Source: Chitinophagales bacterium (GTDB lineage Bacteria > Bacteroidota > Bacteroidia > Chitinophagales > JADIYW01). Taken from it: a DNA stretch of 48,671 nucleotides. The first letter of the stretch is position 1. Each line of letters begins with the position of its first letter. Made by a program: the position numbers and the translations under genes. The DNA lies in the NCBI GenBank assembly GCA_020848475.1, contig JADKZZ010000018.1, positions 1-48,671 on the forward strand. Reading direction: 5' to 3'. Below, in pieces: positions 33,000 through 40,759 of this stretch. Below the pieces are notes generated by a model, which saw nothing but the letters and a program-made list of their open reading frames with translations, had not been told where the DNA came from and searched no databases.

Positions 33000-33754
33000 G
33001 ACTTAACACTTTGATTAATTGTAGATTGTGTGATTACATCTTTATTTCCTATTTTATTTTTTAAGATAAAAGCAATTGCTTTCGATATTTTTGTTTCTCC
33101 AGTATCATTTCTAAGCTGTTCTACGCTATGATGAAATTCTACTCTTCCATCTTGCATGAAAATAATTTGTGTAATCAAATCATCTAATTCACTAAGTAAA
33201 TGTGATGTAATCAGAATTAGTTTTCCTTTGTTTTTTTCTGTTATAATTTTTTCTTTTAAGATTTCTGAAGCCAAAGGATCGAGCCCTGCCGTTGGTTCAT
33301 CTAAGATTAAAATATCAGGATTAAATAAAAATGCTAAAGCTGCGCTTACCTTTTGTGTAGTGCCTCCAGATAGTGTTCCCATTGCTTTGCCATAAAGATG
33401 TTCCAATTCAAAAGACTTTATCAAATCTTCGTCTAGTGTTGATGTTGTTTGCCTGATTTCTTTCATCATTTGTAAGACTTGGCCAATCGTCATGTTTTGT
33501 GGATACCTACCAATTTGCGGCATATAGCCAATATGTTTACGATATTCGAAATTGGCTTTTGTATTTTCGCCGTTTACAATGATTTCGCCACTATCAGGAA
33601 TTACCATTCCTAAAATAGATTTGATGAGCGTTGTTTTTCCGCAGCCATTTGGGCCAATCAGTGCAATACATTCGCCTTTGTTGCATTGCAAATCGATGTG
33701 TTTTAACACTTCGAGTTTGGAAAAACGTTTTGATATTTGTTGGATGTTTATCAT
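32996..33754 (-). CDS. nosF: NosF ABC transporter ATPase
   Basis: 252 residues: Walker A IGPNGCGKTTL (about 33-43), signature LSGGTTQKVSAA (about 127-138), Walker B ILILDEPTAGLDP (about 147-159), H-loop ITSHLLSELDD. It energises NosDFY. It overlaps nosD by 4 bp and nosY by 4 bp, so the three are translationally coupled. Confidence 0.93.
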   Translation of the reverse strand: MINIQQISKRFSKLEVLKHIDLQCNKGECIALIGPNGCGKTTLIKSILGMVIPDSGEIIVNGENTKANFEYRKHIGYMPQIGRYPQNMTIGQVLQMMKEIRQTTSTLDEDLIKSFELEHLYGKAMGTLSGGTTQKVSAALAFLFNPDILILDEPTAGLDPLASEILKEKIITEKNKGKLILITSHLLSELDDLITQIIFMQDGRVEFHHSVEQLRNDTGETKISKAIAFILKNKIGNKDVITQSTINQSVKS

Positions 33755-34986
33755 AGCAATAGTGGTCGCATTAGCGGTGAATTATCAATAAAATTATCAG
33801 GAGTAAGACTAGGAATAATTTTTTCTGATTTATCTAAAAGTGTTACCATAAAGCTTCTAAATAGTAACATGGCTGGTGGATTTTTTTCCACTATAACAGA
33901 AAACAAGCTTAAAGGATGGTAAGGCAAATCTCCAATTTTATCTTTATTTAAATCATAGCCTTCGTATTTGTCCCAATAATTATTATCGAATGTATTGAGC
34001 ACCAATGTACCGTTAGTACTAATATCAAAGGTGTTGGCAATAAAGTTATTTTTCTTGATGGTGTTGTCCATACAACTTGCTTGTATTTTCATTCCCCAGC
34101 CATTTTGCTTAATGCTGTTTTTTTCAGCAATGATACGGCTTGTGCCTTCCATAAAAATGCCTGTTGTATTATTTTCAAAATGGTTGCCAACAATATAGCT
34201 ATCTGAAATTTCTTTAAGCAATAAACCATACGCTGCATCACCCCAATTTTCAGAAAAGTAATTGTTATACATTTTCACATTTTTTGTAAACATCACGGCA
34301 ACACCTGCACCATTGTTTTTAAAGACATTACAAATGTATGCATCATCGTTAGAGAACATAAAATGCAGGCCATATCTAATGTTGTTGTTGGCAATATTCC
34401 GCCAGATAGTAGAGCCTGTCACAAATTCAAAATAAATGCCATCGCGATGTCCATCTACTTTATTACCTATTATCAAAAGGCTATCGCTTTTCCAACAATG
34501 AATACCATTTCCGATTTGTTGTTCTTCGATGCCATACGCTTTTATTTTGTTATTTCTAATGATGCAATGCTTGCCATATTGAATATAAATTCCAAAAAAA
34601 TTATCTTCTAGTATGCAGTTTTGTATCACCACATAATTGCTGTTATATACTTTTATGCCTCCAGGATCATCTAATGTAGCCACGCTTGAGCGTTGTATTA
34701 CAAAGCCATCTATTGTAACATTATTTGATTTAACAGAAAGTACTTCATACTTTTTTTGTCCATCAAGAATTGGCAGATTTTTCCCTACTAAGCTTAGCGG
34801 TTTATCAATGACAATATTACCTTCTTTATATACGCCTTTTAATACAATTATCGAATCGCCAGGCGATGCAACATGTACAGCAGTTTTTATTTTTGTATAT
34901 GGCTGTCCTTTCCCTACAACAATAGTTTTTCCAAGTACGTTGTGTACTAAGAAAAATAAAAAAACGATATAGAAAAATCTATTCAA
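33751..34986 (-). CDS. nosD: NosD, periplasmic right-handed beta-helix copper/sulfur delivery protein
   Basis: 411 residues with an N-terminal signal peptide (cleavage near residue 19) followed by CASH/beta-helix repeats (NNVTIDGFVIQRS, NYVVIQNCILEDNFFGIYI, HCIIRNNKIKAYG and similar, to about 330). NosD binds NosL/NosZ and hands material from NosFY to the CuZ site. It starts 1 bp from the end of the nosL fusion gene and overlaps nosF. Confidence 0.93.
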   Translation of the reverse strand: MNRFFYIVFLFFLVHNVLGKTIVVGKGQPYTKIKTAVHVASPGDSIIVLKGVYKEGNIVIDKPLSLVGKNLPILDGQKKYEVLSVKSNNVTIDGFVIQRSSVATLDDPGGIKVYNSNYVVIQNCILEDNFFGIYIQYGKHCIIRNNKIKAYGIEEQQIGNGIHCWKSDSLLIIGNKVDGHRDGIYFEFVTGSTIWRNIANNNIRYGLHFMFSNDDAYICNVFKNNGAGVAVMFTKNVKMYNNYFSENWGDAAYGLLLKEISDSYIVGNHFENNTTGIFMEGTSRIIAEKNSIKQNGWGMKIQASCMDNTIKKNNFIANTFDISTNGTLVLNTFDNNYWDKYEGYDLNKDKIGDLPYHPLSLFSVIVEKNPPAMLLFRSFMVTLLDKSEKIIPSLTPDNFIDNSPLMRPLLL

Positions 34987-34987
34987 T

Positions 34988-36016
34988 TTATAAATTTAAA
35001 GACTTCCAATCCAATACACTTGTGTTTAATTTTTTTGCATATTCTTCTGCTTTCGCCTTGTCAGAAAATGCAGCAACATTACCGCCCATAGGACTTTTAA
35101 CATCAGCATGTTTTACATAAAATGCAGTTTCTACTGGTGTTAACAAGGTAGGTGTTGCAAAGTCTGCAACATACATCGCACCTATCGGCACCTGTTTATT
35201 TTCTGTGATATAGCCATGTAAACAAGAGATATCATCAAACTTATATGCTCTTCCTTTTTTTGTAATGACTTCTGTTCCAAATCGTCCATCGGCGATTGAC
35301 ATTTTACAATAATCACAATTATCTATATTTAATTTTATTGCTTGCGGTTCTGTGCTTACGCATGAAGTAAGTAGCGCAATAGATAAGAGCGAAAGCAATA
35401 TGCTTACAACAGGTTTTTGTTTTTTAAATTTAGAAAACCATCCTGCCTCGATGCTTACTGCTGCTAACATAAACACGCCACAAATAATAAACAAGCAGCC
35501 ACCATAAGATGGAATAGAAAAAGCGCCAAAATTCAATAGTTGTTTAAAGCCGATTAGCGGTGGTTGATATGCCATGCCTGGCACAACAATCGCTGCATTT
35601 GGGTCGAGGTTGTGGCCATAATCATATTCCCATCTATAAAAATCTATCATAGAAAGCACACCAAATAATGCGAATGCAATAAATAAAATATACACCAATT
35701 TCTTTTTGCCAATAAGTGCAGTAATCAAAGCAAATAATGCGAAAGCACCAATAATATATGGCAATACAGTGAATTCAATAAAATCATCAGCATGCAATGT
35801 TTTCATACCGATGTAATGGTTAAGTCCATTTATTATTTCAACATTGCCACCAAGTTTATACGTATAAATCAATAATTGTAAGCCTTCTGGATACTGCGGT
35901 GCATCTAAATCAATTCGCCAAAGTGGTACAAAAATGGAAATGACTAAAAAAACTGAAGAAAGAAATAATAATATCCGAGACAAATTGGATATTTTTTGTT
36001 CATTGACCTTGTCCAT
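34988..36016 (-). CDS. nosL: Membrane domain-NosL fusion protein (copper chaperone for NosZ)
   Basis: 342 residues in two parts. Residues 1-200 form a membrane domain with about four helices (about 13-33, 83-103, 106-124, 170-190), with an extracytoplasmic loop around 35-80. Residues 201-219 look like a complete lipoprotein signal: basic KFKKQK, hydrophobic core and lipobox LTSC with C219. Residues 220-342 are a NosL domain (NCDYCKMSIADGRFG with C234-x2-C237-x-M239; DDISCLHGYI; KSPMGGNVAAF), which carries Cu(I) to NosZ. Standard NosL is only a lipoprotein of about 170-190 residues, so this gene is a fusion with an internal lipobox. Confidence 0.85.
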   Translation of the reverse strand: MDKVNEQKISNLSRILLFLSSVFLVISIFVPLWRIDLDAPQYPEGLQLLIYTYKLGGNVEIINGLNHYIGMKTLHADDFIEFTVLPYIIGAFALFALITALIGKKKLVYILFIAFALFGVLSMIDFYRWEYDYGHNLDPNAAIVVPGMAYQPPLIGFKQLLNFGAFSIPSYGGCLFIICGVFMLAAVSIEAGWFSKFKKQKPVVSILLSLLSIALLTSCVSTEPQAIKLNIDNCDYCKMSIADGRFGTEVITKKGRAYKFDDISCLHGYITENKQVPIGAMYVADFATPTLLTPVETAFYVKHADVKSPMGGNVAAFSDKAKAEEYAKKLNTSVLDWKSLNL

Positions 36017-36028
36017 GATTATGATTTA

Positions 36029-36074
36029 AAATTAAAAATAAAAGGAGCAGAGAAATGAAATTTCGCTGCTCCTT
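36029..36074 (-). terminator. Hairpin with T-rich tail between nosZ and nosL (terminator or attenuator)
   Basis: AAGGAGCAG (36042-36050) pairs with CTGCTCCTT (36066-36074); inside it GAAAT/ATTTC closes a 3 nt loop with one A-G mismatch between the helices. On the minus strand it is followed by TTATTTTTAATTTT (36041-36029), a T-rich tail. It lies 22 bp after the nosZ stop and before the nosL start, so it may end most nosZ transcripts and lower expression of nosLDFY, or protect the nosZ mRNA 3' end. Confidence 0.65.
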
Positions 36075-36095
36075 AAAAAAATGTTCACTTATTTC

Positions 36096-38087
36096 TTATT
36101 TCGCAGCTGGTGCTGGTGCTGGCTCTGTTTTTCCGATGTGGAAAGACAGTGGCACATTGCTACCTGCTGGCGATACGCGTACATATCCTTGCATTTCTTG
36201 GTGTAAAGCACTACAGAAGTCAGTACAATACATTGGGAAAATACCTGTTCTATCTGGTACCCATTTTAAAGTTACTGTTTCACCAGGCATGATTAATAAT
36301 TCGCCATTGTTTGCTCCTTTAATTGCGAAACCATGAGGAACGTCCCAATCTTGCTCTAAGTTTGTAACGTGGAAATAAACTTCATCGCCCATTTTAATAC
36401 CTTCAATATTATCAGGTGCTAAGTGAGAGCGAATAGCAGTCATAAATACATCAACACGATTACCGTTGCGTATTACTCTAGTTTCTTTTTCACCTTTTGA
36501 CACATAAGGATGTTTGTTGTCATCAATTTTAAAGATTTTCACTTGATTTTTAGAAATCAAATCAGCAGGCACTGCTTGCGCGTAATGCGGTTCACCAATA
36601 GTAGGATAATCTAAAATTAATTTCATTTTCTCACCGCTGATGTCATACAATTGTGCACTTTGAGACAACTCAGGACCAGTAGGTAAATAACGGTCTTTTG
36701 TAATTTTGTTGTAAGCAACCAAGTATTTACCAAATGGTTTTTTAGTATTACCACCAGGCACCATTAAGTGGCCCACAGAGTAGTAAGTTGGCTGTCTGTC
36801 GATTACTTTCAAGTCTTTAATATTCCATTTCACAACTTCAGAAGACACGAAGAAAGAAGTATAAGCATTACCATTCGCATCAAACTCAGTATGCAAAGGT
36901 CCTAAGCCTGGTTTTTTTACTTCGCCATACAATGCTGCTTCGTATTTAATTACAGGAATACCATCATATTTTTCAGCTTCGAATTGTTTATCCGCAATTG
37001 CTTTTTGGATTTTATCAAAGCTAAACACTGGCAATAAAGCTGCTAATTTACCACTACCTACAATGTACTCACCTGTTGGGTCAACGTCGCAACCGTGTGG
37101 TGATTTAGGGCATGGAATAAAATATACGATATCAGGGAATTCAGCCACATCTAATACAGTCACTTCATTTTTCATTTCTGAAGTAGCGGTATGTGTTTCT
37201 TCGCTGAATTTATTATGCGCATATTTTGCAGTTTGTTTCTTGCCTTTTCCTGCTTTGATATATTCTTCAGCTTTTTTCCAGTTTACAGCCATGATGAAGT
37301 CTTTATCTCTTTGAGATGCGTTTACTTCTAACAATGTATTTGCTTGTTCTGTATTATAAGTACTGAAGAAGAACCAGCCATGAGATTTGCCTTTACCAGC
37401 ACGAGCTAAGTCAAAGTTAACACCTGGCGTTTTTAATTGGAATGCAACATTCATTTCTCCATTTTCTTTATTTACAGAAACAAAGCTAATGTGACCTTTG
37501 AAGTTTTGTTTATAGGTGCTGATAGGAACGTCGCCATTCACATTGTCTGCTGGCACGCTAAAGCGAGTACCTGCAACAATGTATTCAGAATTTTCTGTTC
37601 CGAACGGTGAACTGTGATTACCGCCACTATTTGGTAATTCTAAAATTTCTGCTGTACGGAAAGTTTTTAAGTCGATACGTGCTAAACGAGGTGTGTTATT
37701 ACCATTAACAAAAACCCACTTACCATCAGCTACACCATCAGTCATTGACATTTCAACGTGGTGCAAGTCATCCCATGGAACAAAGCCATGCGATGTATTC
37801 AACATCGGTTTTGTTTCTTCGCTGTAGCCCCAGCCTTTTTCTGGGTCAACAGAGAAAACAGGAATCACGCGTAACAGACGACCACTTGGTAATCCGTACA
37901 CACTTAATTGTCCGCTGAAACCACCTGACACGAAGTTATAGAATTCGTCGTATTTTCCTGGTGCGACGTACACTTTTTGAGCAGCATCGCCACTTACAGC
38001 GCTTCCTGCATTTTTTGGTTTACATGCTGTGAACGTTAGCATAGAGATAGCAACTACCACTAAGGTCCCGAATATGCCCTTTTTCAT
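36096..38087 (-). CDS. nosZ: Nitrous oxide reductase, clade II (atypical) lipoprotein-type
   Basis: Reduces N2O to N2, the last step of denitrification. 663 residues. The export signal is a Sec lipoprotein type ending FTAC (C22), not the Tat signal of clade I enzymes. The seven-bladed propeller with CuZ follows (WDDLHHVEMS with two His near 100; SPHGCDVDPTGEY; HTEFDANGNAYTSFF). The C-terminal cupredoxin CuA domain has C621-x3-C625-x3-H629-x2-M632 in CTDFCSALHQEM. A Pro/Ala-rich tail ends the protein. It lies between a cytochrome c gene and the nosL fusion; no nosR is in the window, as expected for clade II. Confidence 0.96.
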   Translation of the reverse strand: MKKGIFGTLVVVAISMLTFTACKPKNAGSAVSGDAAQKVYVAPGKYDEFYNFVSGGFSGQLSVYGLPSGRLLRVIPVFSVDPEKGWGYSEETKPMLNTSHGFVPWDDLHHVEMSMTDGVADGKWVFVNGNNTPRLARIDLKTFRTAEILELPNSGGNHSSPFGTENSEYIVAGTRFSVPADNVNGDVPISTYKQNFKGHISFVSVNKENGEMNVAFQLKTPGVNFDLARAGKGKSHGWFFFSTYNTEQANTLLEVNASQRDKDFIMAVNWKKAEEYIKAGKGKKQTAKYAHNKFSEETHTATSEMKNEVTVLDVAEFPDIVYFIPCPKSPHGCDVDPTGEYIVGSGKLAALLPVFSFDKIQKAIADKQFEAEKYDGIPVIKYEAALYGEVKKPGLGPLHTEFDANGNAYTSFFVSSEVVKWNIKDLKVIDRQPTYYSVGHLMVPGGNTKKPFGKYLVAYNKITKDRYLPTGPELSQSAQLYDISGEKMKLILDYPTIGEPHYAQAVPADLISKNQVKIFKIDDNKHPYVSKGEKETRVIRNGNRVDVFMTAIRSHLAPDNIEGIKMGDEVYFHVTNLEQDWDVPHGFAIKGANNGELLIMPGETVTLKWVPDRTGIFPMYCTDFCSALHQEMQGYVRVSPAGSNVPLSFHIGKTEPAPAPAAK

Positions 38088-38117
38088 ATGATTTATTTTT
38101 AGTTTAAAAAGTCTTGA

Positions 38118-38621
38118 CTATTTTACGCCGTCATTTTTACGCATAAACTCGTAAAGTTGTCTTGCCTCATCATCAGAAAGATTTTGATTTGGCATTCTCA
38201 CTAAACAAATTTCCAATTGTGCTTGTGCTTCTGGATCTTTATCCAACATTACATCTGTATTTGTAATGAAGTTCATAATCCATTCTGGTGTTCTTTTTTT
38301 AGTTACATCTTTCCAACCTGGACCCACTAATTTTTCGTCAGTTAATTTATGGCAAGATGAACATTTAACACCATATACCTTTTCACCACTTGATGCTAAT
38401 GCTGCATCTAATGTTGCGCCAACTTCTACGTTTGTAAATTTACCTTCACCTCTTTTAGGATCGTAAGAAGGATTTCCATTTTCAGTAGTTGCTGGTGCTT
38501 CTGTACTTTCAGTGCTTTCAGTACCTTCCGTAGAGAAGTCATCTTTGTTCGGATTTGAATTACATGCATTAATAATTACCATAGCTGCGGTAATAGACAT
38601 AATTAAAAATAATTTTTTCAT
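38118..38621 (-). CDS. Lipoprotein monohaem cytochrome c of the nos cluster
   Basis: 167 residues: lipoprotein signal ending INAC (C20), a Ser/Thr/Glu-rich linker (about 27-60), one haem site CSSCH (C87, C90, H91), and a probable axial methionine M143 in VRMPNQNLSDDEARQLYEFMR. First gene of the nos run, 30 bp before nosZ. It is the likely electron donor to the CuA site of NosZ, standing in for the cytochrome c route of clade II systems. Confidence 0.92.
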   Translation of the reverse strand: MKKLFLIMSITAAMVIINACNSNPNKDDFSTEGTESTESTEAPATTENGNPSYDPKRGEGKFTNVEVGATLDAALASSGEKVYGVKCSSCHKLTDEKLVGPGWKDVTKKRTPEWIMNFITNTDVMLDKDPEAQAQLEICLVRMPNQNLSDDEARQLYEFMRKNDGVK

Positions 38622-38673
38622 ACTTGATATTTTTTTTCGTGTACAATGTTAGTACAAGTTAATAAAATAAATT

Positions 38674-38687
38674 ATGATTATCGTCAT
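38674..38687. promoter_or_regulatory. Imperfect Fnr-like site ATGAT-TATC-GTCAT
   Basis: A TGA-N6-TCA site with one inner mismatch (T/G), nearest of the three palindromes to the nos genes. Its centre is 38680.5. Confidence 0.45.
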
Positions 38688-38692
38688 GTTTT

Positions 38693-38705
38693 GTCAAAAT
38701 TTGAC
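38693..38705. promoter_or_regulatory. Palindrome GTCAAA-A-TTTGAC
   Basis: A perfect 6 bp inverted repeat around a single central base. Its arms differ from the TGA-N6-TCA sites, so it may bind a different regulator. Confidence 0.45.
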
Positions 38706-38715
38706 CATTTTGGCG

Positions 38716-38731
38716 TATGATTTATATCATA
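38716..38731. promoter_or_regulatory. Fnr-like palindrome TATGAT-TTAT-ATCATA
   Basis: A perfect 16 bp inverted repeat, differing from the Fnr box TTGAT-N4-ATCAA only at the outer bases. It shares TATGA-N6-TCATA with the site at 26898-26915. The divergent Crp/Fnr protein keeps the Glu and Arg that read TGA half-sites. Confidence 0.55.
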
Positions 38732-38815
38732 TTATTGGGTGCCGAATGTCATGTTTAGCATTTATGTTTCTATATACCTTTATAATAATATGTTGTTGAG
38801 AAAGACACACTGTAT

Positions 38816-39439
38816 ATGGAAATGATTCATGAAGATATTTTATTAACGCTTGGTGCCGTATATAAGCGCGTAAAAAAAGGAGAATATATCTTTCGTGAAG
38901 GTGCAAAATGCTATTACTATTATCAATTAGTTCAAGGAAAAATAAGCTGGTTAAACTTAGATGAAGATGGAAAAATTTTCATTCAATCGATTATTGAACC
39001 TGGTGAAAGTTTTGGAGAGTTACCCTTATTTGACGGCGAACCCTATGCTGCAAGTGCAATTGCCGAAACAGATTGTATTATTTTGCAATTACCAAAGAGT
39101 GCTTTCCAATTATTGCTAAAAGAAAATACTGATATTCTATTTAGTTTTAATAAACTCTTGGCACAAAGAATGCGATATAAGTTTTTACTTTTAAAAGATG
39201 TTGCCTATCATACACCAGAACAGCGCATATTGACATTATTACATCACTTTAAGCAAAAAGAAGCACGACACAATGGACATGCCGATTTTAAAATAGACTT
39301 CACTCGACAACAATTAGCTGCAATGAGCGGTCTGCGAGTAGAAACAGTCATCCGTGTTATTAAAAACCTCAGCAAAAAAGGTCAGTTGTATATTCAAAGA
39401 GGAAAGGTATTTATGTTAAATAATGAAAATAGTATTTGA
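38816..39439 (+). CDS. Crp/Fnr-family regulator divergent from nos
   Basis: 207 residues: sensory cNMP-like barrel (about 15-115), dimer helix (about 112-135) and winged helix (FTRQQLAAMSGLRVETVIRVIKNL, about 162-185). The recognition helix carries E176 and R180 (VETVIR; Fnr has VETISR), the pair that contacts the G-C base pairs of TGA half-sites. It has only two cysteines (C32, C87), so it lacks the Fnr [4Fe-4S] set and resembles Dnr/NnrR-type NO or haem sensors (inference). It probably controls nos, itself and the next gene. Confidence 0.88.
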   Translation: MEMIHEDILLTLGAVYKRVKKGEYIFREGAKCYYYYQLVQGKISWLNLDEDGKIFIQSIIEPGESFGELPLFDGEPYAASAIAETDCIILQLPKSAFQLLLKENTDILFSFNKLLAQRMRYKFLLLKDVAYHTPEQRILTLLHHFKQKEARHNGHADFKIDFTRQQLAAMSGLRVETVIRVIKNLSKKGQLYIQRGKVFMLNNENSI

Positions 39440-39467
39440 AATCTTACGTCTGTTTCTCCTATCTTTG
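39435..39467 (+). promoter_or_regulatory. Promoter of the His-rich membrane protein gene
   Basis: TTTG at 39435-39438 (overlapping the crp stop), 21 nt, then TATCTTTG at 39460-39467, 18 bp before the ATG. It matches the Bacteroidota consensus with long spacing. Confidence 0.5.
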
Positions 39468-39485
39468 CAATAGAAATACTCATTC

Positions 39486-40709
39486 ATGAACACCGACTCA
39501 TACATTCGACGATATCTTAAAATTTCATTATTAAACATAGCCATTGTGGCATTACTAGGCTCTATACTTCGATATAAAATATTGTATTCATTGCCATTTT
39601 TAGATCAAAAACATGTACAACACAGCCATTCACATTTTGCATTTGCTGGCTGGGTAACACAGACATTAATGGTATTAATGGTAGCCTATCTTTCTAAGCA
39701 AAAAAATGAAAATAAATTTATCGATTATAAAAATTTACTGATTGGCAATTTGCTTAGTGCGTATGGCATGCTGCTTGCTTTTCCAATACAAGGATATGGA
39801 TTTGTGTCCATTACTTTTTCTACTTTATCTGTTTTTGTATCTTACTTTTTTGCTGTCAAATATTGGAAAGATTTATCGTCAATAAAAAGCCACAACACCA
39901 CTCATTTATGGTTCAAAGGCGCATTGATTTTTGCTGTTATTTCATCTATCGGCACCTTTGCGCTTGCCTATATGATGTCGAATAGGATAGCGCATCAAAA
40001 TTGGTACTTAGCTTCTATTTATTACTATTTACATTTTCAATACAATGGTTGGTTTTTCTTCGCATGTGCTGGTTTATTACAATCTATTTTGCCAGCAGGT
40101 ATTGTACATCAACACAAAAAGTTAAGTTATATATTTTGGTTATTTGCCAGCTCATGTGTACCTGCCTACTTACTATCGACGCTTTGGATGAAAATGCCAA
40201 GTTGGCTCTATGGAATAGTCATCATAGCAGCACTCATGCAAGTTGTTGCATGGTATATGTTTATACAAATTTTATTACAACACCGTCAATTGCTCAAAGA
40301 TAAATTCTCTTCACATGGGGCTTGGGTGCTCATCTTATCTGCAATGGCGTTAAGTATTAAACTGATATTACAAATTGGCTCTACAATTCCTGCATTAGGG
40401 CAATGGGCATTTGGCTTTAGATCAGTGGTTATTGCTTATTTACACTTAGTGTTATTAGGTGTTATTTCTTTGTTTTTGCTTGGATTTATTTTTACAGAAA
40501 AACATATCAAAGTGACCAAGCTCAGCACATTGGGTTTATGGATATTTGTAGCAGGTGTTTTTTTAAATGAATTTATTTTATTGTTACAAGGCGTTGCTTC
40601 CATAAAATATATTCTTGTTCCCTATAGCAATGAAGCCTTACTAGTAACTGCTCTTATTTTATTAAGCGGTGCGCTGATGATGTTTATTTCTAAGTTCAGA
40701 AATGAATAA
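39486..40709 (+). CDS. Polytopic His-rich membrane protein, haem-copper-oxidase subunit I/NnrS-like in character
   Basis: 407 residues with about 12 hydrophobic segments and few loops. Histidines sit at helix starts: H43, H46, H48 and H50 (KHVQHSHSHFAFAGW), H183 (YYYLHFQYNGWFF) and H320 (IAYLHLVLLGVIS). HxHxHFAFxGW and YLHxxxxG recall metal/haem-ligating helices of oxidase subunit I, NO reductase and NnrS proteins, but I cannot assign it to one of them. It is adjacent to and co-directional with the nos-linked Crp/Fnr gene, so a role in NO/N2O respiration is plausible. Function not established. Confidence 0.75.
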   Translation: MNTDSYIRRYLKISLLNIAIVALLGSILRYKILYSLPFLDQKHVQHSHSHFAFAGWVTQTLMVLMVAYLSKQKNENKFIDYKNLLIGNLLSAYGMLLAFPIQGYGFVSITFSTLSVFVSYFFAVKYWKDLSSIKSHNTTHLWFKGALIFAVISSIGTFALAYMMSNRIAHQNWYLASIYYYLHFQYNGWFFFACAGLLQSILPAGIVHQHKKLSYIFWLFASSCVPAYLLSTLWMKMPSWLYGIVIIAALMQVVAWYMFIQILLQHRQLLKDKFSSHGAWVLILSAMALSIKLILQIGSTIPALGQWAFGFRSVVIAYLHLVLLGVISLFLLGFIFTEKHIKVTKLSTLGLWIFVAGVFLNEFILLLQGVASIKYILVPYSNEALLVTALILLSGALMMFISKFRNE

Positions 40710-40735
40710 AAAAAAGATTCGCGATGCGAATCTTT
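40708..40735 (-). terminator. Terminator of the YegP-like gene
   Basis: AAAGATTCGC / GCGAATCTTT, perfect 10 bp stem, loop GAT. On the minus strand it is followed by TTTTTTTTATT. It may also stop the convergent membrane-protein transcript, though the plus strand lacks a T run. Confidence 0.75.
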
Positions 40736-40759
40736 CACAAAAAATATACAGTACAATTT

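Larger units (their letters stand above)
38622..38815. promoter_or_regulatory. Divergent control region nos cluster / crp
   Basis: 194 bp with three palindromes (listed separately) between the divergent cytochrome c and Crp/Fnr genes. Toward nos, plus-strand CAATGTTA (38644-38651) is TAACATTG on the coding strand, one mismatch from TAnnTTTG. If it is the -7 box, the palindrome at 38674-38687 would centre near -41.5, the class II activator position. Toward crp, TACCTTTA (38775-38782) is also one mismatch off. Confidence 0.5.
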
